Positions 27,136 to 36,760 of a stretch of DNA of 64,000 bases are shown here, piece by piece (positions within the stretch are counted from its first letter, which is position 1; each line of letters opens with the position of its first letter). The stretch covers positions 1-64,000 of the forward strand of contig NZ_NQOU01000003.1 of assembly GCF_003576595.1 (NCBI RefSeq), in the 5' to 3' direction. A program made the position numbers and the translations under genes. The DNA is from Neopusillimonas maritima (lineage in GTDB: Bacteria; Pseudomonadota; Gammaproteobacteria; Burkholderiales; Burkholderiaceae_B). Under the pieces are notes generated by a model, which saw nothing but the letters and a program-made list of their open reading frames with translations, did no database searches and was not told the origin of the DNA.

Positions 27136-27861
27136 CTAGGCGTAATAGGCGTTGCTTAATGCCTGCCAAAAAATGTCACCCTGAGATCCGGCTACCTTTA
27201 ACAAAGAGCGACGCAAGCGAAGCAGGTTCCGTCGACGCAACGACGCAGACATTGAGCGAAAACGCCCCCGATCAAAATCGATGAGCCATACTTTTCCGCT
27301 TGGATCCAACAGAATGTTAAAGGCATTCAGATCGGCGTGCCAAACATTTGCATCATGAAATTGTTTCAAAACAGACGCAACTCGCACGGCGTTTTCGGGC
27401 TGTAATTGCATCGCTAAAGGCGCGGCATTCTCAATTCGCGCCACAACCAGCGCGGCCCTATAGCTTAAGCTCCGGCGCCAGTAACCGGCCGCCAATGGCT
27501 CAGGCACCGGCAGACCAAGACGCGTCATTTCGTGCAGCATTGTGAACTCCGCCATGGAACGGGTGGCTTGAGGCCCTTGCCAAAAATAGCGATCTGCACT
27601 TATTTTGGCAACCCAACCGCCGCGCCGATAATGGCGTAAAACAGCCGAACCGAACGGCCCTTGAACGAACCAGGCAGATTGACGCCCCCCTTTTTGTACC
27701 GCTTTAGCATGCAAACGGGGATTGTTTGGGTCGAAAAGCAAACCGTTGAATACATTGGGATCTGCGCCACCTTCTTCACCATTGGGTATTAAACTCGTTG
27801 CAAAGCGCAAACACCCTCGAGCAACAGAGATATCGATCCATGGCGTTGAACGCCCGCTCAT
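27136..27861 (-). CDS. kdkA: 3-deoxy-D-manno-octulosonic acid (Kdo) kinase
   Basis: Phosphorylates the Kdo residue of the LPS inner core in species with a single, phosphorylated Kdo. The protein has 241 residues and a kinase-like fold: GRQSAWFV and SAVLRHYRRGGWVAKI in the N-lobe, catalytic HADLNAFNILLD, and metal-binding WLIDFDRGRFR. The ATG at 27861 overlaps the upstream permease stop (ATGA), so I prefer it to the longer frame from 27975. It fits with the other LPS genes of the window though it lies apart from them. Confidence 0.9.
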   Translation of the reverse strand: MSGRSTPWIDISVARGCLRFATSLIPNGEEGGADPNVFNGLLFDPNNPRLHAKAVQKGGRQSAWFVQGPFGSAVLRHYRRGGWVAKISADRYFWQGPQATRSMAEFTMLHEMTRLGLPVPEPLAAGYWRRSLSYRAALVVARIENAAPLAMQLQPENAVRVASVLKQFHDANVWHADLNAFNILLDPSGKVWLIDFDRGRFRSMSASLRRRNLLRLRRSLLKVAGSQGDIFWQALSNAYYA

Positions 27862-30374
27862 GCCAATACCCGCAATGACGACAACGGCGGCGTATTCAAT
27901 ATGCCACGCAAGGCGAGCAAACCCGCCAGCAACGTTGCCAAAAGACCCAAGCCAACCCCCAGTGCCCAGGGCCACCAGGAAAAAATAAAATCAATCGATA
28001 ATACGTAGTGTGCCAAAAGGGCCGCGACAGACACCGCCCCTGCAGCCGCCAGCAAACCCGATAATCCACCCAATAGCAACAGCTCAATTCTCATCGAACG
28101 ACGCAGTTGCCCGGCATTGGCACCTAACATGCGTAAAACGGCCACCTCATGAAGGCGCTCCTCGCGAGTGGCGAAAAACGCGGTTGCCAAAACCAACACA
28201 CCAGCCAGCAAGGTAAACACAAAAAGAATCTGGACGGCTCGAATAACCTGATCGAGAATCCGCTGCACTTGCGCCAACATAACGCCCACGTCAAAAACCG
28301 TAATGTTCGGGAAAGCCTGCACAAGCTCTTGCATCAACCCGGCCCGGGCAGGAGGCAGATAAAAGGAAGTCAGATAAGACGCTGGCTTATCCGCCAACAC
28401 GGACTCCGACATCAACGCAAAGAAATTCACATCAAATGAATCCCACTTCACTTCCCGCAGACTGGTAACGCGAACATTCACCAGTTCTCCGGCAATATCG
28501 AATTGCAACTGATCTCCGACTTTCAGGCCCAGCGTTTGTGCTACCTCATCCTCCAGAGACACTTCGGCTTTGGCCGGATCAAGCCATTGCCCACTGACAA
28601 TACGATTACTGTCGGGCAAGTTGTCACGATACGATAAATTGAATTCACGCTCAGACAAACGCCGCGCACGACCGCTTTCAAATTGATCCGGACCAACCGC
28701 CGAACCGTTGATTGCTACCAAACGCCCTCGTATCATGGGGGCCAGTGCCTCATTGACCAAACCCTGTTCCCGCAGCATGGCCTGCACGTCATTAGCCTGA
28801 TCAGGCTGAATGTTGATAAGGAAAGTATTCGGTGCGTCGGCCGGCACGGTATTTTGCCATCCTTGCAATAAATCAGTGCGTGTAATAGTCAGCAACAACA
28901 AGACCATCAGGCCTAGCGACAATGCACTAACCTGTGCAACCGTTAAGCTACGACGACGCGCCAGCCCTGCAAGGGCAAATCGCAGTATAGAAGGAGCGCC
29001 GGCATAATGGCGCAAACGTTCCAGCAGCCATAGCCCTAGCCAGGAAAGTGCCACGAAAAGCACAAGTGCCGCAAGAAAACCACCTACAACCGTGAACGTA
29101 AGGCGCGCATCACCCGACACCCAATACGTTAGCCCTACAAACGCCGACAAGCCCGACAAGTACGCTAGACTGCGATAGGAACTAAAACGGGGGGCTTGAT
29201 CACGCAGCACCCGGGCGGGCGACACACGCCCCAATTCGAACAGCGGCGCCAGTGCAAAACCCAAAAGCAAAATCAGCCCCGCTATTGCGCCTTGTAGAGC
29301 CGGCCCCCATGAAGCCGACGGCAATACCGTGTTGAATACTGACGCGATCGTCATGACCAATAGCAAATGAACGGCGTAACCGACGACAACACCAATTGAA
29401 GAAGCACATGCTGCAAGCAGCACAAACTCACTGCACAACAACCCACGCAACTGACTTGCGCTACCCCCCAGGCAACGCATAACGGCAAACCCATTTTGAT
29501 GTCGAAGCTGAAAACGCCTCGTCGCCAATGCAACCGCAACCGCCGCGATCATGACGGCAAGCAATGCAACCAACAACAAGAATTGCTGCGCTCGTTGAAG
29601 CGAACTACGAATTTCGGGGCGCGCCTCATCGATACTTTTCAAGCGTTGCCCCCGCTCAAGACGGGGTGTCAACCACGCCTGAAAGGCCTCAACGTCAGAT
29701 GGCGAGCCTGCCGCCAACAAGCCATAACGGGCACGGCTACCCAAACCCAGCAAACCGCTGGCATCAAGATCAAGCGTACTCATCATGATTCGAGGCGCCA
29801 CATTGACAAACTGCACGCCGCGGTCAGGTTCGTAGGTAATGACACCGGCAATTGTTAATTGCAGATTACCAAGCCCGACTTCATCGCCAATGTTTAAATT
29901 CAGCAGACCCAAAATTTGGGGATCGACCCAAGCCTGGCCCGACGCAGGTGCCGCGGAAGCGATTTCTGAAGGGCCATTTGCACTCGTACGCAACGTTAAC
30001 CCGGGCACCAAAGGATAATCGGGCGAAACCGCTTTCACCGAAGCCAGCTTTAACCCCGCTTGGGCACTGGCCATTGACGGAAACGACACCGTCTGGGCAA
30101 CACGAAGCCCAAAATCGGTGGCTTGTGATTTTATTTGTGTGGAAATCGGTGAGTCGGCCTCCAGTGCCAAATCTCCGCCGAGCATTTGAGTGGTATTGCG
30201 CCCCAGAGCCTGACTCACGCGATCAGTAAGGAATCCCACACTACTGATGGCCGCCACGGCGACAATCAGCGCCATGACGATCATTCGTAGTTCCCCCGAA
30301 CGCCAATCTCTGATCAACGATCGATAACCCTGCCCAAAACCGGACAACCACCCGGCGCGACGCAATCCCACCAT
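27858..30374 (-). CDS. FtsX-type ABC transporter permease (YbbP-like)
   Basis: An 838-residue membrane protein with one hydrophobic segment near the N-terminus (about 33-52), a large periplasmic part, and two FtsX blocks of three or four helices (about 265-395 and 730-835). A further pair of helices lies near 410-460. The arrangement matches YbbP-type permeases, which work with a LolD-like ATPase and often export or extract lipophilic material. No such ATPase is encoded beside it. It starts 14 bases after radA and overlaps kdkA by four bases. Confidence 0.85.
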   Translation of the reverse strand: MVGLRRAGWLSGFGQGYRSLIRDWRSGELRMIVMALIVAVAAISSVGFLTDRVSQALGRNTTQMLGGDLALEADSPISTQIKSQATDFGLRVAQTVSFPSMASAQAGLKLASVKAVSPDYPLVPGLTLRTSANGPSEIASAAPASGQAWVDPQILGLLNLNIGDEVGLGNLQLTIAGVITYEPDRGVQFVNVAPRIMMSTLDLDASGLLGLGSRARYGLLAAGSPSDVEAFQAWLTPRLERGQRLKSIDEARPEIRSSLQRAQQFLLLVALLAVMIAAVAVALATRRFQLRHQNGFAVMRCLGGSASQLRGLLCSEFVLLAACASSIGVVVGYAVHLLLVMTIASVFNTVLPSASWGPALQGAIAGLILLLGFALAPLFELGRVSPARVLRDQAPRFSSYRSLAYLSGLSAFVGLTYWVSGDARLTFTVVGGFLAALVLFVALSWLGLWLLERLRHYAGAPSILRFALAGLARRRSLTVAQVSALSLGLMVLLLLTITRTDLLQGWQNTVPADAPNTFLINIQPDQANDVQAMLREQGLVNEALAPMIRGRLVAINGSAVGPDQFESGRARRLSEREFNLSYRDNLPDSNRIVSGQWLDPAKAEVSLEDEVAQTLGLKVGDQLQFDIAGELVNVRVTSLREVKWDSFDVNFFALMSESVLADKPASYLTSFYLPPARAGLMQELVQAFPNITVFDVGVMLAQVQRILDQVIRAVQILFVFTLLAGVLVLATAFFATREERLHEVAVLRMLGANAGQLRRSMRIELLLLGGLSGLLAAAGAVSVAALLAHYVLSIDFIFSWWPWALGVGLGLLATLLAGLLALRGILNTPPLSSLRVLA

Positions 30375-30388
30375 GCTTCTGACCTTTT

Positions 30389-31747
30389 CTATGTTTCCCG
30401 CAACCGGGAAATTGCTTCATCAATGCGATCAACCGCCCAAATTTCCAGACCCTCGATGGGTTGACGCGGCGCATTGGCACGAGGGATCAACGCCTTGCCA
30501 AACCCCAGCTTGGCTGCTTCACGCAAACGTTCCTGCCCGCGAGGCGCCGGACGGATTTCCCCCGCCAGCCCCACCTCTCCAAACACCACCAGTCCGTCGG
30601 GCAACGGTCGATTACGCAACGAGGACAAAATCGCCAGCAAAACCGGCAAATCGGCGGCAGGCTCGGTGATTTTGACTCCCCCCACCGCATTGACGAACAC
30701 ATCCTGGTCGTGCGTAGCCACCCCTGCATGCCGGTGCAGAACCGCCAGCAACATGGCTAACCGCGTACTTTCCAGACCTACGCTCAAACGTCGCGGACTG
30801 GAGATATGGGTTGTATCTACTAATGCCTGAATTTCAACCAATAGCGGGCGCGACCCTTCCTGGGTGGCCATGATGCAAGTACCGGCAACCGCCCCGTTGT
30901 GACGTGATAAGAACAACGCCGACGGGTTGCTGACACCTTTCAAGCCTTTGTCGGTCATGGCAAACACACCCAGCTCGTTCACGGCACCGAAGCGGTTTTT
31001 GAACGCCCTCACCAAACGATAAGCCGAATGCGTGTCGCCTTCGAAGTAAAGCACGGAATCAACAATATGTTCCAGCACACGCGGACCCGCTAACGCACCT
31101 TCCTTGGTAACGTGGCCAATGAGCACCAGTGTTGTACCGGTTTGTTTGGCTAAGCGCGTTAATTGCGCCGCACATTCCCGCACCTGCGATACAGACCCCG
31201 GCGCCGCCGACAACTCTGCACAATACAACGTTTGAATTGAGTCGATGACCGCAACTTTCGGACGCGCCTGGGTTAACGTAGTCATAATGGCGTCGAGACG
31301 AATTTCCGCCAGCAAATTCACTTTTCCCGTTTCCAGCTCGAGACGGCGCGCACGCAAAGCAACCTGCTCCGCAGACTCCTCGCCCGTAACATACAAAACC
31401 GGGACATTGCGCGACAAAGAGGCCAGGGTTTGGAGTAGCAAAGTAGACTTGCCGATTCCCGGATCGCCCCCGATAAGCACCACCCCGCCGGGCACCAGGC
31501 CGCCACCCAGCACGCGATCAAACTCGTTAATGCCTGTGGGTTGACGCGGCAACTCACGCGCCTCGATGTCCGACAGCGCCTGGACCGGACTGGCGCCGGC
31601 CAATGGAGCGAACCGATGTGCGTCGGCCGGCGTTTGAACCACTTCGTCCAGGGTGTTCCAGGCGTTGCAATGGGGGCACTTACCCTCCCACTTCAATGAG
31701 GTGCCGCCGCACTCCGAGCAAACATAGGTACGTTTTGTTTTTGCCAT
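30389..31747 (-). CDS. radA: DNA repair protein RadA
   Basis: Processes recombination intermediates by driving branch migration with RecA. The 452 residues have the usual three parts: an N-terminal zinc finger (CSECGG then CPHCNAW), a RecA-like ATPase with Walker A GGDPGIGKST near 94 and the RadA-specific KNRFG motif near 255, and a C-terminal Lon-protease-like domain. It lies 11 bases downstream of the SDR gene and appears to be in the alr transcription unit. Confidence 0.96.
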   Translation of the reverse strand: MAKTKRTYVCSECGGTSLKWEGKCPHCNAWNTLDEVVQTPADAHRFAPLAGASPVQALSDIEARELPRQPTGINEFDRVLGGGLVPGGVVLIGGDPGIGKSTLLLQTLASLSRNVPVLYVTGEESAEQVALRARRLELETGKVNLLAEIRLDAIMTTLTQARPKVAVIDSIQTLYCAELSAAPGSVSQVRECAAQLTRLAKQTGTTLVLIGHVTKEGALAGPRVLEHIVDSVLYFEGDTHSAYRLVRAFKNRFGAVNELGVFAMTDKGLKGVSNPSALFLSRHNGAVAGTCIMATQEGSRPLLVEIQALVDTTHISSPRRLSVGLESTRLAMLLAVLHRHAGVATHDQDVFVNAVGGVKITEPAADLPVLLAILSSLRNRPLPDGLVVFGEVGLAGEIRPAPRGQERLREAAKLGFGKALIPRANAPRQPIEGLEIWAVDRIDEAISRLRET

Positions 31748-31758
31748 GCGTGCCCCGA

Positions 31759-32475
31759 TTAACGCCCGGCCACGCTGCTGCCCCCGTCGACACCCAGAAT
31801 CTGGCCGGTGATAAAGCCGGCGTCATCCGACAGCAGAAACTGCACGGCCGCTGCGACGTCGGACGGCTGCCCCAGGCGACGCAGGGGCACTGAACTTAGC
31901 GCACGTGCTTCAGCCTCGCTGCCAACCGGGTTGTGCTCTCGAAATGTGTGGGTTTCCACCGCGCCGGGAGACACTGCGTTTGAGGTAATTCCGTATTCCG
32001 CCAGTTCCAGCGCCCAGGTTTTCGTACAGGCAATAAGCGCATTCTTGGCGGCGGCAAAACTCGTTTGATTGGCCGAACCATGCGCTGCCGTACCGCAAAT
32101 ATTAATAATGCGCCCTTCACGGCGTGCCTTCATAGAGCCGACGAAAGCCTGTGTAACCTGAACCGCCACCCGCACAATGAGATCATAAACGCTGTACAAC
32201 GACTCGAGCTCAACTTCACCCAAAGGCTCCGCCCGAATACCGCCTACGTTGTTTACCACGCCATCAATGGGATATTTTTCACGTATGACGCGCAAAACCT
32301 CTTCGGTTTCACCTGCGTTCGACAAATCGCAAGCATATAGGTAACCGGGAAAATCAATATCATTCACATGGCGCGCCAAGCCCACTACATGACACCCCTG
32401 ATCAGCCAGGCGCTGGCTAATAGCCCAACCAATCCCTCGTGTCGCGCCCGTAACAAGTACACATTTATCTTTCAC
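31759..32475 (-). CDS. Short-chain dehydrogenase/reductase family protein lacking catalytic Ser and Tyr
   Basis: A 238-residue Rossmann-fold protein with the cofactor loop TGATRGIG at 10-17, NNVGG near 90 and the C-terminal ITGQILGVDGGSS, all normal for FabG-like SDRs. At the active site, however, INICGTAAHG stands where relatives have a catalytic serine, and TSFAAAK replaces the YxxxK motif, so the catalytic Tyr is Phe. I checked the codons on the minus strand (AGT TTT GCC GCC GCC AAG). It may bind NAD(P) without normal catalysis. The start is GTG with AAGGA six bases upstream, overlapping the alr stop (GTGA). Confidence 0.88.
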   Translation of the reverse strand: MKDKCVLVTGATRGIGWAISQRLADQGCHVVGLARHVNDIDFPGYLYACDLSNAGETEEVLRVIREKYPIDGVVNNVGGIRAEPLGEVELESLYSVYDLIVRVAVQVTQAFVGSMKARREGRIINICGTAAHGSANQTSFAAAKNALIACTKTWALELAEYGITSNAVSPGAVETHTFREHNPVGSEAEARALSSVPLRRLGQPSDVAAAVQFLLSDDAGFITGQILGVDGGSSVAGR

Positions 32476-33626
32476 TGGCCGTCCTTTTCCAAATTACTTT
32501 CGACAACGATTCTGGCAACCCTTGGTGCCACTGCGCATAATAGCTCGTAACCGATCGTACCGGCGGCTTGTGCCACCTCGTCAACCGAAGGCCCGTTTTC
32601 GCCCCATAGAACGACCGGGCTTCCTACAACCGAACCAGGTATATTGGTTAGATCAACCGCCAGCATATCCATGGACACCCGACCCAGCAAACGGGTTCGC
32701 ACACCGGCAACGCAAACCGGGGTGCCGGTGGTGGCATGGCGCGGATAACCGTCGGCGTAACCACAAGCGACAATACCAACCATCATTGGTTTAGACGCTC
32801 TGAACATTTGACCGTACCCTACTCCTTCCCCCGACTCGACGCGGCGTACACTGATGAGCTCTGAGCTAAGCGTCATGGCCGGCTTTAAACCCAGCGCATC
32901 GGCACTTTGACTTACAAACGGCGTGGAACCATACAGACAGATACCGGGCCGCACCCATTGTGCGTTTGTATCCGGCAAAGCCTGCCAAACAGACGGCGTA
33001 AGCGTTGCTGCGGAGTTGCAAACACTATCAGGCCCCGGTAAACCTTGCGTCATGCGTAGGTACTCCGCAAGCTGTTCTCCGGTGTAAGCACTGACTTCAT
33101 CAGCTCGCGCAAAATGGGTCATTTTCCCAAGTTGAGCCAAACGGCCGCGGCTGCGCAACTGCTGCGCCTGCGCCCATGCCGCCCCAAACTCGGCCGGCTC
33201 GAAACCCAACCGATTCATCCCGGTATCAAGTTTAATAAAAGCATTTAACGCGTACGCTGGCGCAGAATGCTCCAACATAAGCAATTGCTCACGGCAATGC
33301 AACGTCGCGTCCAGCTTGTATTGTTCATACAAGGGAATATCGCTTGGCTTAAAAAAGCCTTCAAGCATAAGAATAGGCCCCTGCCATCCCAACTCACGGC
33401 ATTGAATGGCCTCATCAAGGTCGAGCATCGCCAGGCCATCGGCCTGACTGAACGCATGAACCGCATTGGTAATCCCATGGCCATAAGCATTGGCCTTGAT
33501 CACCGCCCACACGAAAGGTCTTTTGCGGTTATTCTGACTACTGATACTATTAAGTTGGTGTGTAACCACACCTAAATTGTGACGTAATGACGGCAGAGAT
33601 ATCGTTGCCGTAATCGGACGTGGCAT
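32472..33626 (-). CDS. alr: Alanine racemase
   Basis: Makes D-alanine for peptidoglycan, using pyridoxal phosphate. The protein has 384 residues. The PLP lysine lies in AVIKANAYGHG (near 43) and the second catalytic Tyr in GVGYGQMF (near 272). The ATG is preceded by GGGGGAAG. It is divergent from hpnC and overlaps the SDR gene by four bases. It is likely the first gene of alr-SDR-radA-permease-kdkA. Confidence 0.95.
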   Translation of the reverse strand: MPRPITATISLPSLRHNLGVVTHQLNSISSQNNRKRPFVWAVIKANAYGHGITNAVHAFSQADGLAMLDLDEAIQCRELGWQGPILMLEGFFKPSDIPLYEQYKLDATLHCREQLLMLEHSAPAYALNAFIKLDTGMNRLGFEPAEFGAAWAQAQQLRSRGRLAQLGKMTHFARADEVSAYTGEQLAEYLRMTQGLPGPDSVCNSAATLTPSVWQALPDTNAQWVRPGICLYGSTPFVSQSADALGLKPAMTLSSELISVRRVESGEGVGYGQMFRASKPMMVGIVACGYADGYPRHATTGTPVCVAGVRTRLLGRVSMDMLAVDLTNIPGSVVGSPVVLWGENGPSVDEVAQAAGTIGYELLCAVAPRVARIVVESNLEKDGQ

Positions 33627-33704
33627 AACTTCCCCCTAATACCGAAAGTCTAATCCAACTCCGGTCGGTTCGCTCGGCCACTTGTAAAATTTGTCAACGA
33701 CATT

Positions 33705-34544
33705 ATGCCGGTCGACCACTACGAAAACTTTCCGGTTGCTTCTTTGCTCGTGCCACGGCATTTGCGACCCGCAGTAATCAATATTTACCGATTTGCGCGC
33801 AGCGCAGACGATATCGCTGATGAGGGCAATGCAAACGCAGAAACACGACTGGTTCAATTAAACGCTTACCGCCGGCAGTTAAGCGCCATTCAGGAAGACG
33901 CATGCCCCCTTAGCGCATCAGATCCTTTAGCCGGCATCTTTCTTCCCTTGAAAAAGACAATTCAGACTCATCAACTGTCTATTGAGCCTTTTTTTGATCT
34001 CCTTTCGGCATTTTCGCAGGATGTTCAAAAAACGCGTTACGCCGACGATCAAGAGTTACTCGACTATTGTTCACGCTCAGCCAATCCGGTGGGCAGGCTG
34101 ATGTTGCAGCTGTACCAGGCCGATAACCCTGCCAACCGCTCCCTTTCCGACGCAATTTGCACCGGCTTGCAACTCACCAATTTCTGGCAAGACGTGGCGA
34201 TCGACTGGCGTAAGGAACGTGTCTATTTACCGCAAAGTGCCATGCAATCATGCGGCGTCACCGAAACCCACATTGCTGAAGGTCGCTGCGACGAGGCCTG
34301 GCAAGAGCTGATGCAAGAGCGCACCCAACAAGCTCGCTCCATGCTAAATAGCGGCTTCCCACTGGTGCACAATGTAGGGGGCCGCCTGGGTCTGGAACTA
34401 AAGTTCGTCATTCTGGGGGGCCTGCGCATACTTGAGCGCCTGGAACAATTAAACTACAACGTATTTAGCCGGCGTCCTACTCTGAACAAGGGCGACTGGA
34501 TCCTTTTACTTGGCCGCGCCATAAGCCGCCGGGCCTCTACCTGA
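33705..34544 (+). CDS. hpnC: Hydroxysqualene synthase HpnC
   Basis: Converts presqualene diphosphate to hydroxysqualene, the second of three steps in the bacterial HpnCDE route from farnesyl diphosphate to squalene. It has 279 residues of the trans-isoprenyl synthase fold. The first Asp-rich motif is SADDIADEG (near 34) and the second is NFWQDVAIDWRKERVYLP (near 160). The N-terminus MPVDHYENFPVASLL is typical of HpnC and fixes the start. It is 15 bases upstream of hpnD. Confidence 0.93.
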   Translation: MPVDHYENFPVASLLVPRHLRPAVINIYRFARSADDIADEGNANAETRLVQLNAYRRQLSAIQEDACPLSASDPLAGIFLPLKKTIQTHQLSIEPFFDLLSAFSQDVQKTRYADDQELLDYCSRSANPVGRLMLQLYQADNPANRSLSDAICTGLQLTNFWQDVAIDWRKERVYLPQSAMQSCGVTETHIAEGRCDEAWQELMQERTQQARSMLNSGFPLVHNVGGRLGLELKFVILGGLRILERLEQLNYNVFSRRPTLNKGDWILLLGRAISRRAST

Positions 34545-34559
34545 CACCATTATTTATAC

Positions 34560-35423
34560 ATGAGTCCTGACGAATACTGCCAGAACAAAGCCGCCCAAAG
34601 CGGTTCAAGCTTTTACTATTCATTTTTGTTTTTGCCAAACGAAAAAAGGCGCGCCATTACAGCGCTCTACGCGTTCTGCCGCGAGGTGGATGACGTGGTT
34701 GATGACTGCACGGACACCGGGGTTGCCCGCCAAAAACTCGCTTGGTGGCACCAGCAGGTTTCCGCGCTATTCCAAGATCGCGCCGACCACCCCGTCATGC
34801 AAGCACTGTTGCCGCATCGCGACCGCTGCCGGCTCACTGCCGAACGCATGCACGCAGTTATCGAAGGCATGGAAATGGATCTGGACCAAAGCCGTTATCT
34901 TGATTGGCCGGGTCTTAAAAAATACTGTTGGCACGCGGCCAGCGTGGTTGGCCAGCTTTCTGTCGGTGTATTCGGCTACAACAACCCGGCTACCCTTGAG
35001 TATGCTGAAAAGCTCGGCATCGCATTCCAGTTAACGAATATTATCCGCGATGTAGGCGACGACGCCCGCCGCGGCCGTATTTACCTGCCGGTTAACGAAT
35101 TGCAAAAGCACGATGTAAAAGCCGCCGAGATCCTGAATGGAGAATATTCGGATCGCTTCAATGCTCTGATGCGCGATCAAACCGAGCGCGCAAAAACTTT
35201 TTATCGGGAAGCATTGGCCGCACTGCCGGACGAAGACCGTCGCAATCAGCGTCCGGGGCTGGCGATGGCGGCAATTTACTATGCGTTACTGCTTGAAATT
35301 GAACGCGACCAATGGCAGGTGCTACATCAGCGCATTTCCCTTACGCCCATCCGTAAACTGTGGCTGGCCTGGAAAACCTGGGTCACGGGCGGGCGTCGCC
35401 TGGCAAATCAGCTAAACAAATGA
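34560..35423 (+). CDS. hpnD: Presqualene diphosphate synthase HpnD
   Basis: Condenses two farnesyl diphosphates to presqualene diphosphate. It has 287 residues. Asp-rich motifs REVDDVVDDC (near 43) and IIRDVGDDARRGRIYLP (near 160) bind the diphosphate through magnesium. The opening SGSSFYYSFLFLP is diagnostic of the HpnD/CrtB group. CrtB (phytoene synthase) is the main alternative, but the HpnC and HpnE neighbours favour HpnD. Its stop overlaps the hpnE start. Confidence 0.92.
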   Translation: MSPDEYCQNKAAQSGSSFYYSFLFLPNEKRRAITALYAFCREVDDVVDDCTDTGVARQKLAWWHQQVSALFQDRADHPVMQALLPHRDRCRLTAERMHAVIEGMEMDLDQSRYLDWPGLKKYCWHAASVVGQLSVGVFGYNNPATLEYAEKLGIAFQLTNIIRDVGDDARRGRIYLPVNELQKHDVKAAEILNGEYSDRFNALMRDQTERAKTFYREALAALPDEDRRNQRPGLAMAAIYYALLLEIERDQWQVLHQRISLTPIRKLWLAWKTWVTGGRRLANQLNK

Positions 35424-36760
35424 ATGTTGCAGTTATCGGTGCAGGCTGGGCTGGTTTAAGCGCGGCTCACACCCTGAAACAAGCCGGTTGCGCGGTCACC
35501 GTTTACGAGTCCGGGCACCAACCCGGCGGGCGCGCCCGGACTGTTCAAAGCCCGAACTTATCCAACCCAGTCGACAACGGTCAGCATATTCTTCTGGGCG
35601 CCTATACCGCGACCCTGGCATTGATGCAGTCGTGCGGAGTCGATGCCGCTAAGCATTTTCATCGCGAGCCCTTATACCTTGGCACGCCAAACAACACGTT
35701 TCGTTTGCGCCTGCCCCGGTTTCCCGGCGGGCGCGCTGGTATGCTTTTTGGCCTACTGGACGCGCTGGGTTTATCGTGGCAAAGCAAATATCATCTTGCT
35801 CGCGCGTTGTATCAACTCGAGCGCACGCACTGGAAAATTTCACCCGATACGCCAACCCTAAACCAATGGTTACGCAACCAAAAACAAACACCCGCAGCGT
35901 GCAAGTACTTTTGGCACCCACTTTGCCTGGCGGCACTCAATACCCACCCCGATGAAGCAGACGCCCAAATCATGGCCAATGTGCTGAAAGACAGCTTGGG
36001 TAACCCAGATAAAGGAGCAACCGATGTCCTGATTGCCAACGACCTTTTGGCATCGTTGTGGCCAACCCAGGTATGTCGCTCACTTAATCTTCATCTCAGC
36101 ACACCCATACGCCGAATGACGCGCAGCAAAGACGGATTTTGCCTGAATGATCGTTATGAACATGCTGCAGTCATTCTGGCAACCCCTGCTCACAGGGCAA
36201 AAAAACTACTTGCTGACTTACCGAAGTGCAATGACGGCACAGCGCTACATACTCAACTGTCGGCATTCGAACACAGGCCCATTGCAACCCTGTGGATTGA
36301 ACTGACGCAGCCCTGGGAGAGTCTTCCCGCCCGTCCGATGCTGATGTTGGAAGATGACCCCAAGCGACACGCCTACGGACAATGGCTGTTTAACCATGCG
36401 CATATCAAAGGCAGCCGTAACCCTCATTTACTGGCCATGGTCACAAGCGATGCAAGCGCACTTGGGTCCTTACCCCGCGAGAAAGCAGTTCATTATTTAC
36501 TGAATCAACTCGCAAATGAAACAGACCATGCCTGCCCTATGCCGACGATACGTGGCCACACACTCGTCATAGAAAAACGTGCAACCTTTGCCGCCACACC
36601 GAATCTTTCACGACCTGCCAACCAAACACCATGGCGCGGTTTATGGCTGGCCGGTGACTGGACGGACACAGGGTACCCGGCGGTGCTGGAGGGCGCGGTA
36701 AGAAGCGGGCTAGCCGCCGCCAAACAGCTATTGGCCGGCCAAGTTCAGAGCCGTCTTTAG
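35420..36760 (+). CDS. hpnE: Hydroxysqualene dehydroxylase HpnE
   Basis: FAD-dependent enzyme completing squalene synthesis. It has 446 residues, with the dinucleotide-binding motif VAVIGAGWAGLSAAH at the N-terminus, the following ESGHQPGGRARTV, and the C-terminal FAD motif GLWLAGDWTDTGYPAVLEGAVRSG, here split by eye. The ATG at 35420 overlaps the hpnD stop (ATGA) and places the FAD motif at the very start. The last four bases are shared with the convergent crcB stop. No squalene-hopene cyclase is seen in the window. Confidence 0.92.
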   Translation: MNVAVIGAGWAGLSAAHTLKQAGCAVTVYESGHQPGGRARTVQSPNLSNPVDNGQHILLGAYTATLALMQSCGVDAAKHFHREPLYLGTPNNTFRLRLPRFPGGRAGMLFGLLDALGLSWQSKYHLARALYQLERTHWKISPDTPTLNQWLRNQKQTPAACKYFWHPLCLAALNTHPDEADAQIMANVLKDSLGNPDKGATDVLIANDLLASLWPTQVCRSLNLHLSTPIRRMTRSKDGFCLNDRYEHAAVILATPAHRAKKLLADLPKCNDGTALHTQLSAFEHRPIATLWIELTQPWESLPARPMLMLEDDPKRHAYGQWLFNHAHIKGSRNPHLLAMVTSDASALGSLPREKAVHYLLNQLANETDHACPMPTIRGHTLVIEKRATFAATPNLSRPANQTPWRGLWLAGDWTDTGYPAVLEGAVRSGLAAAKQLLAGQVQSRL

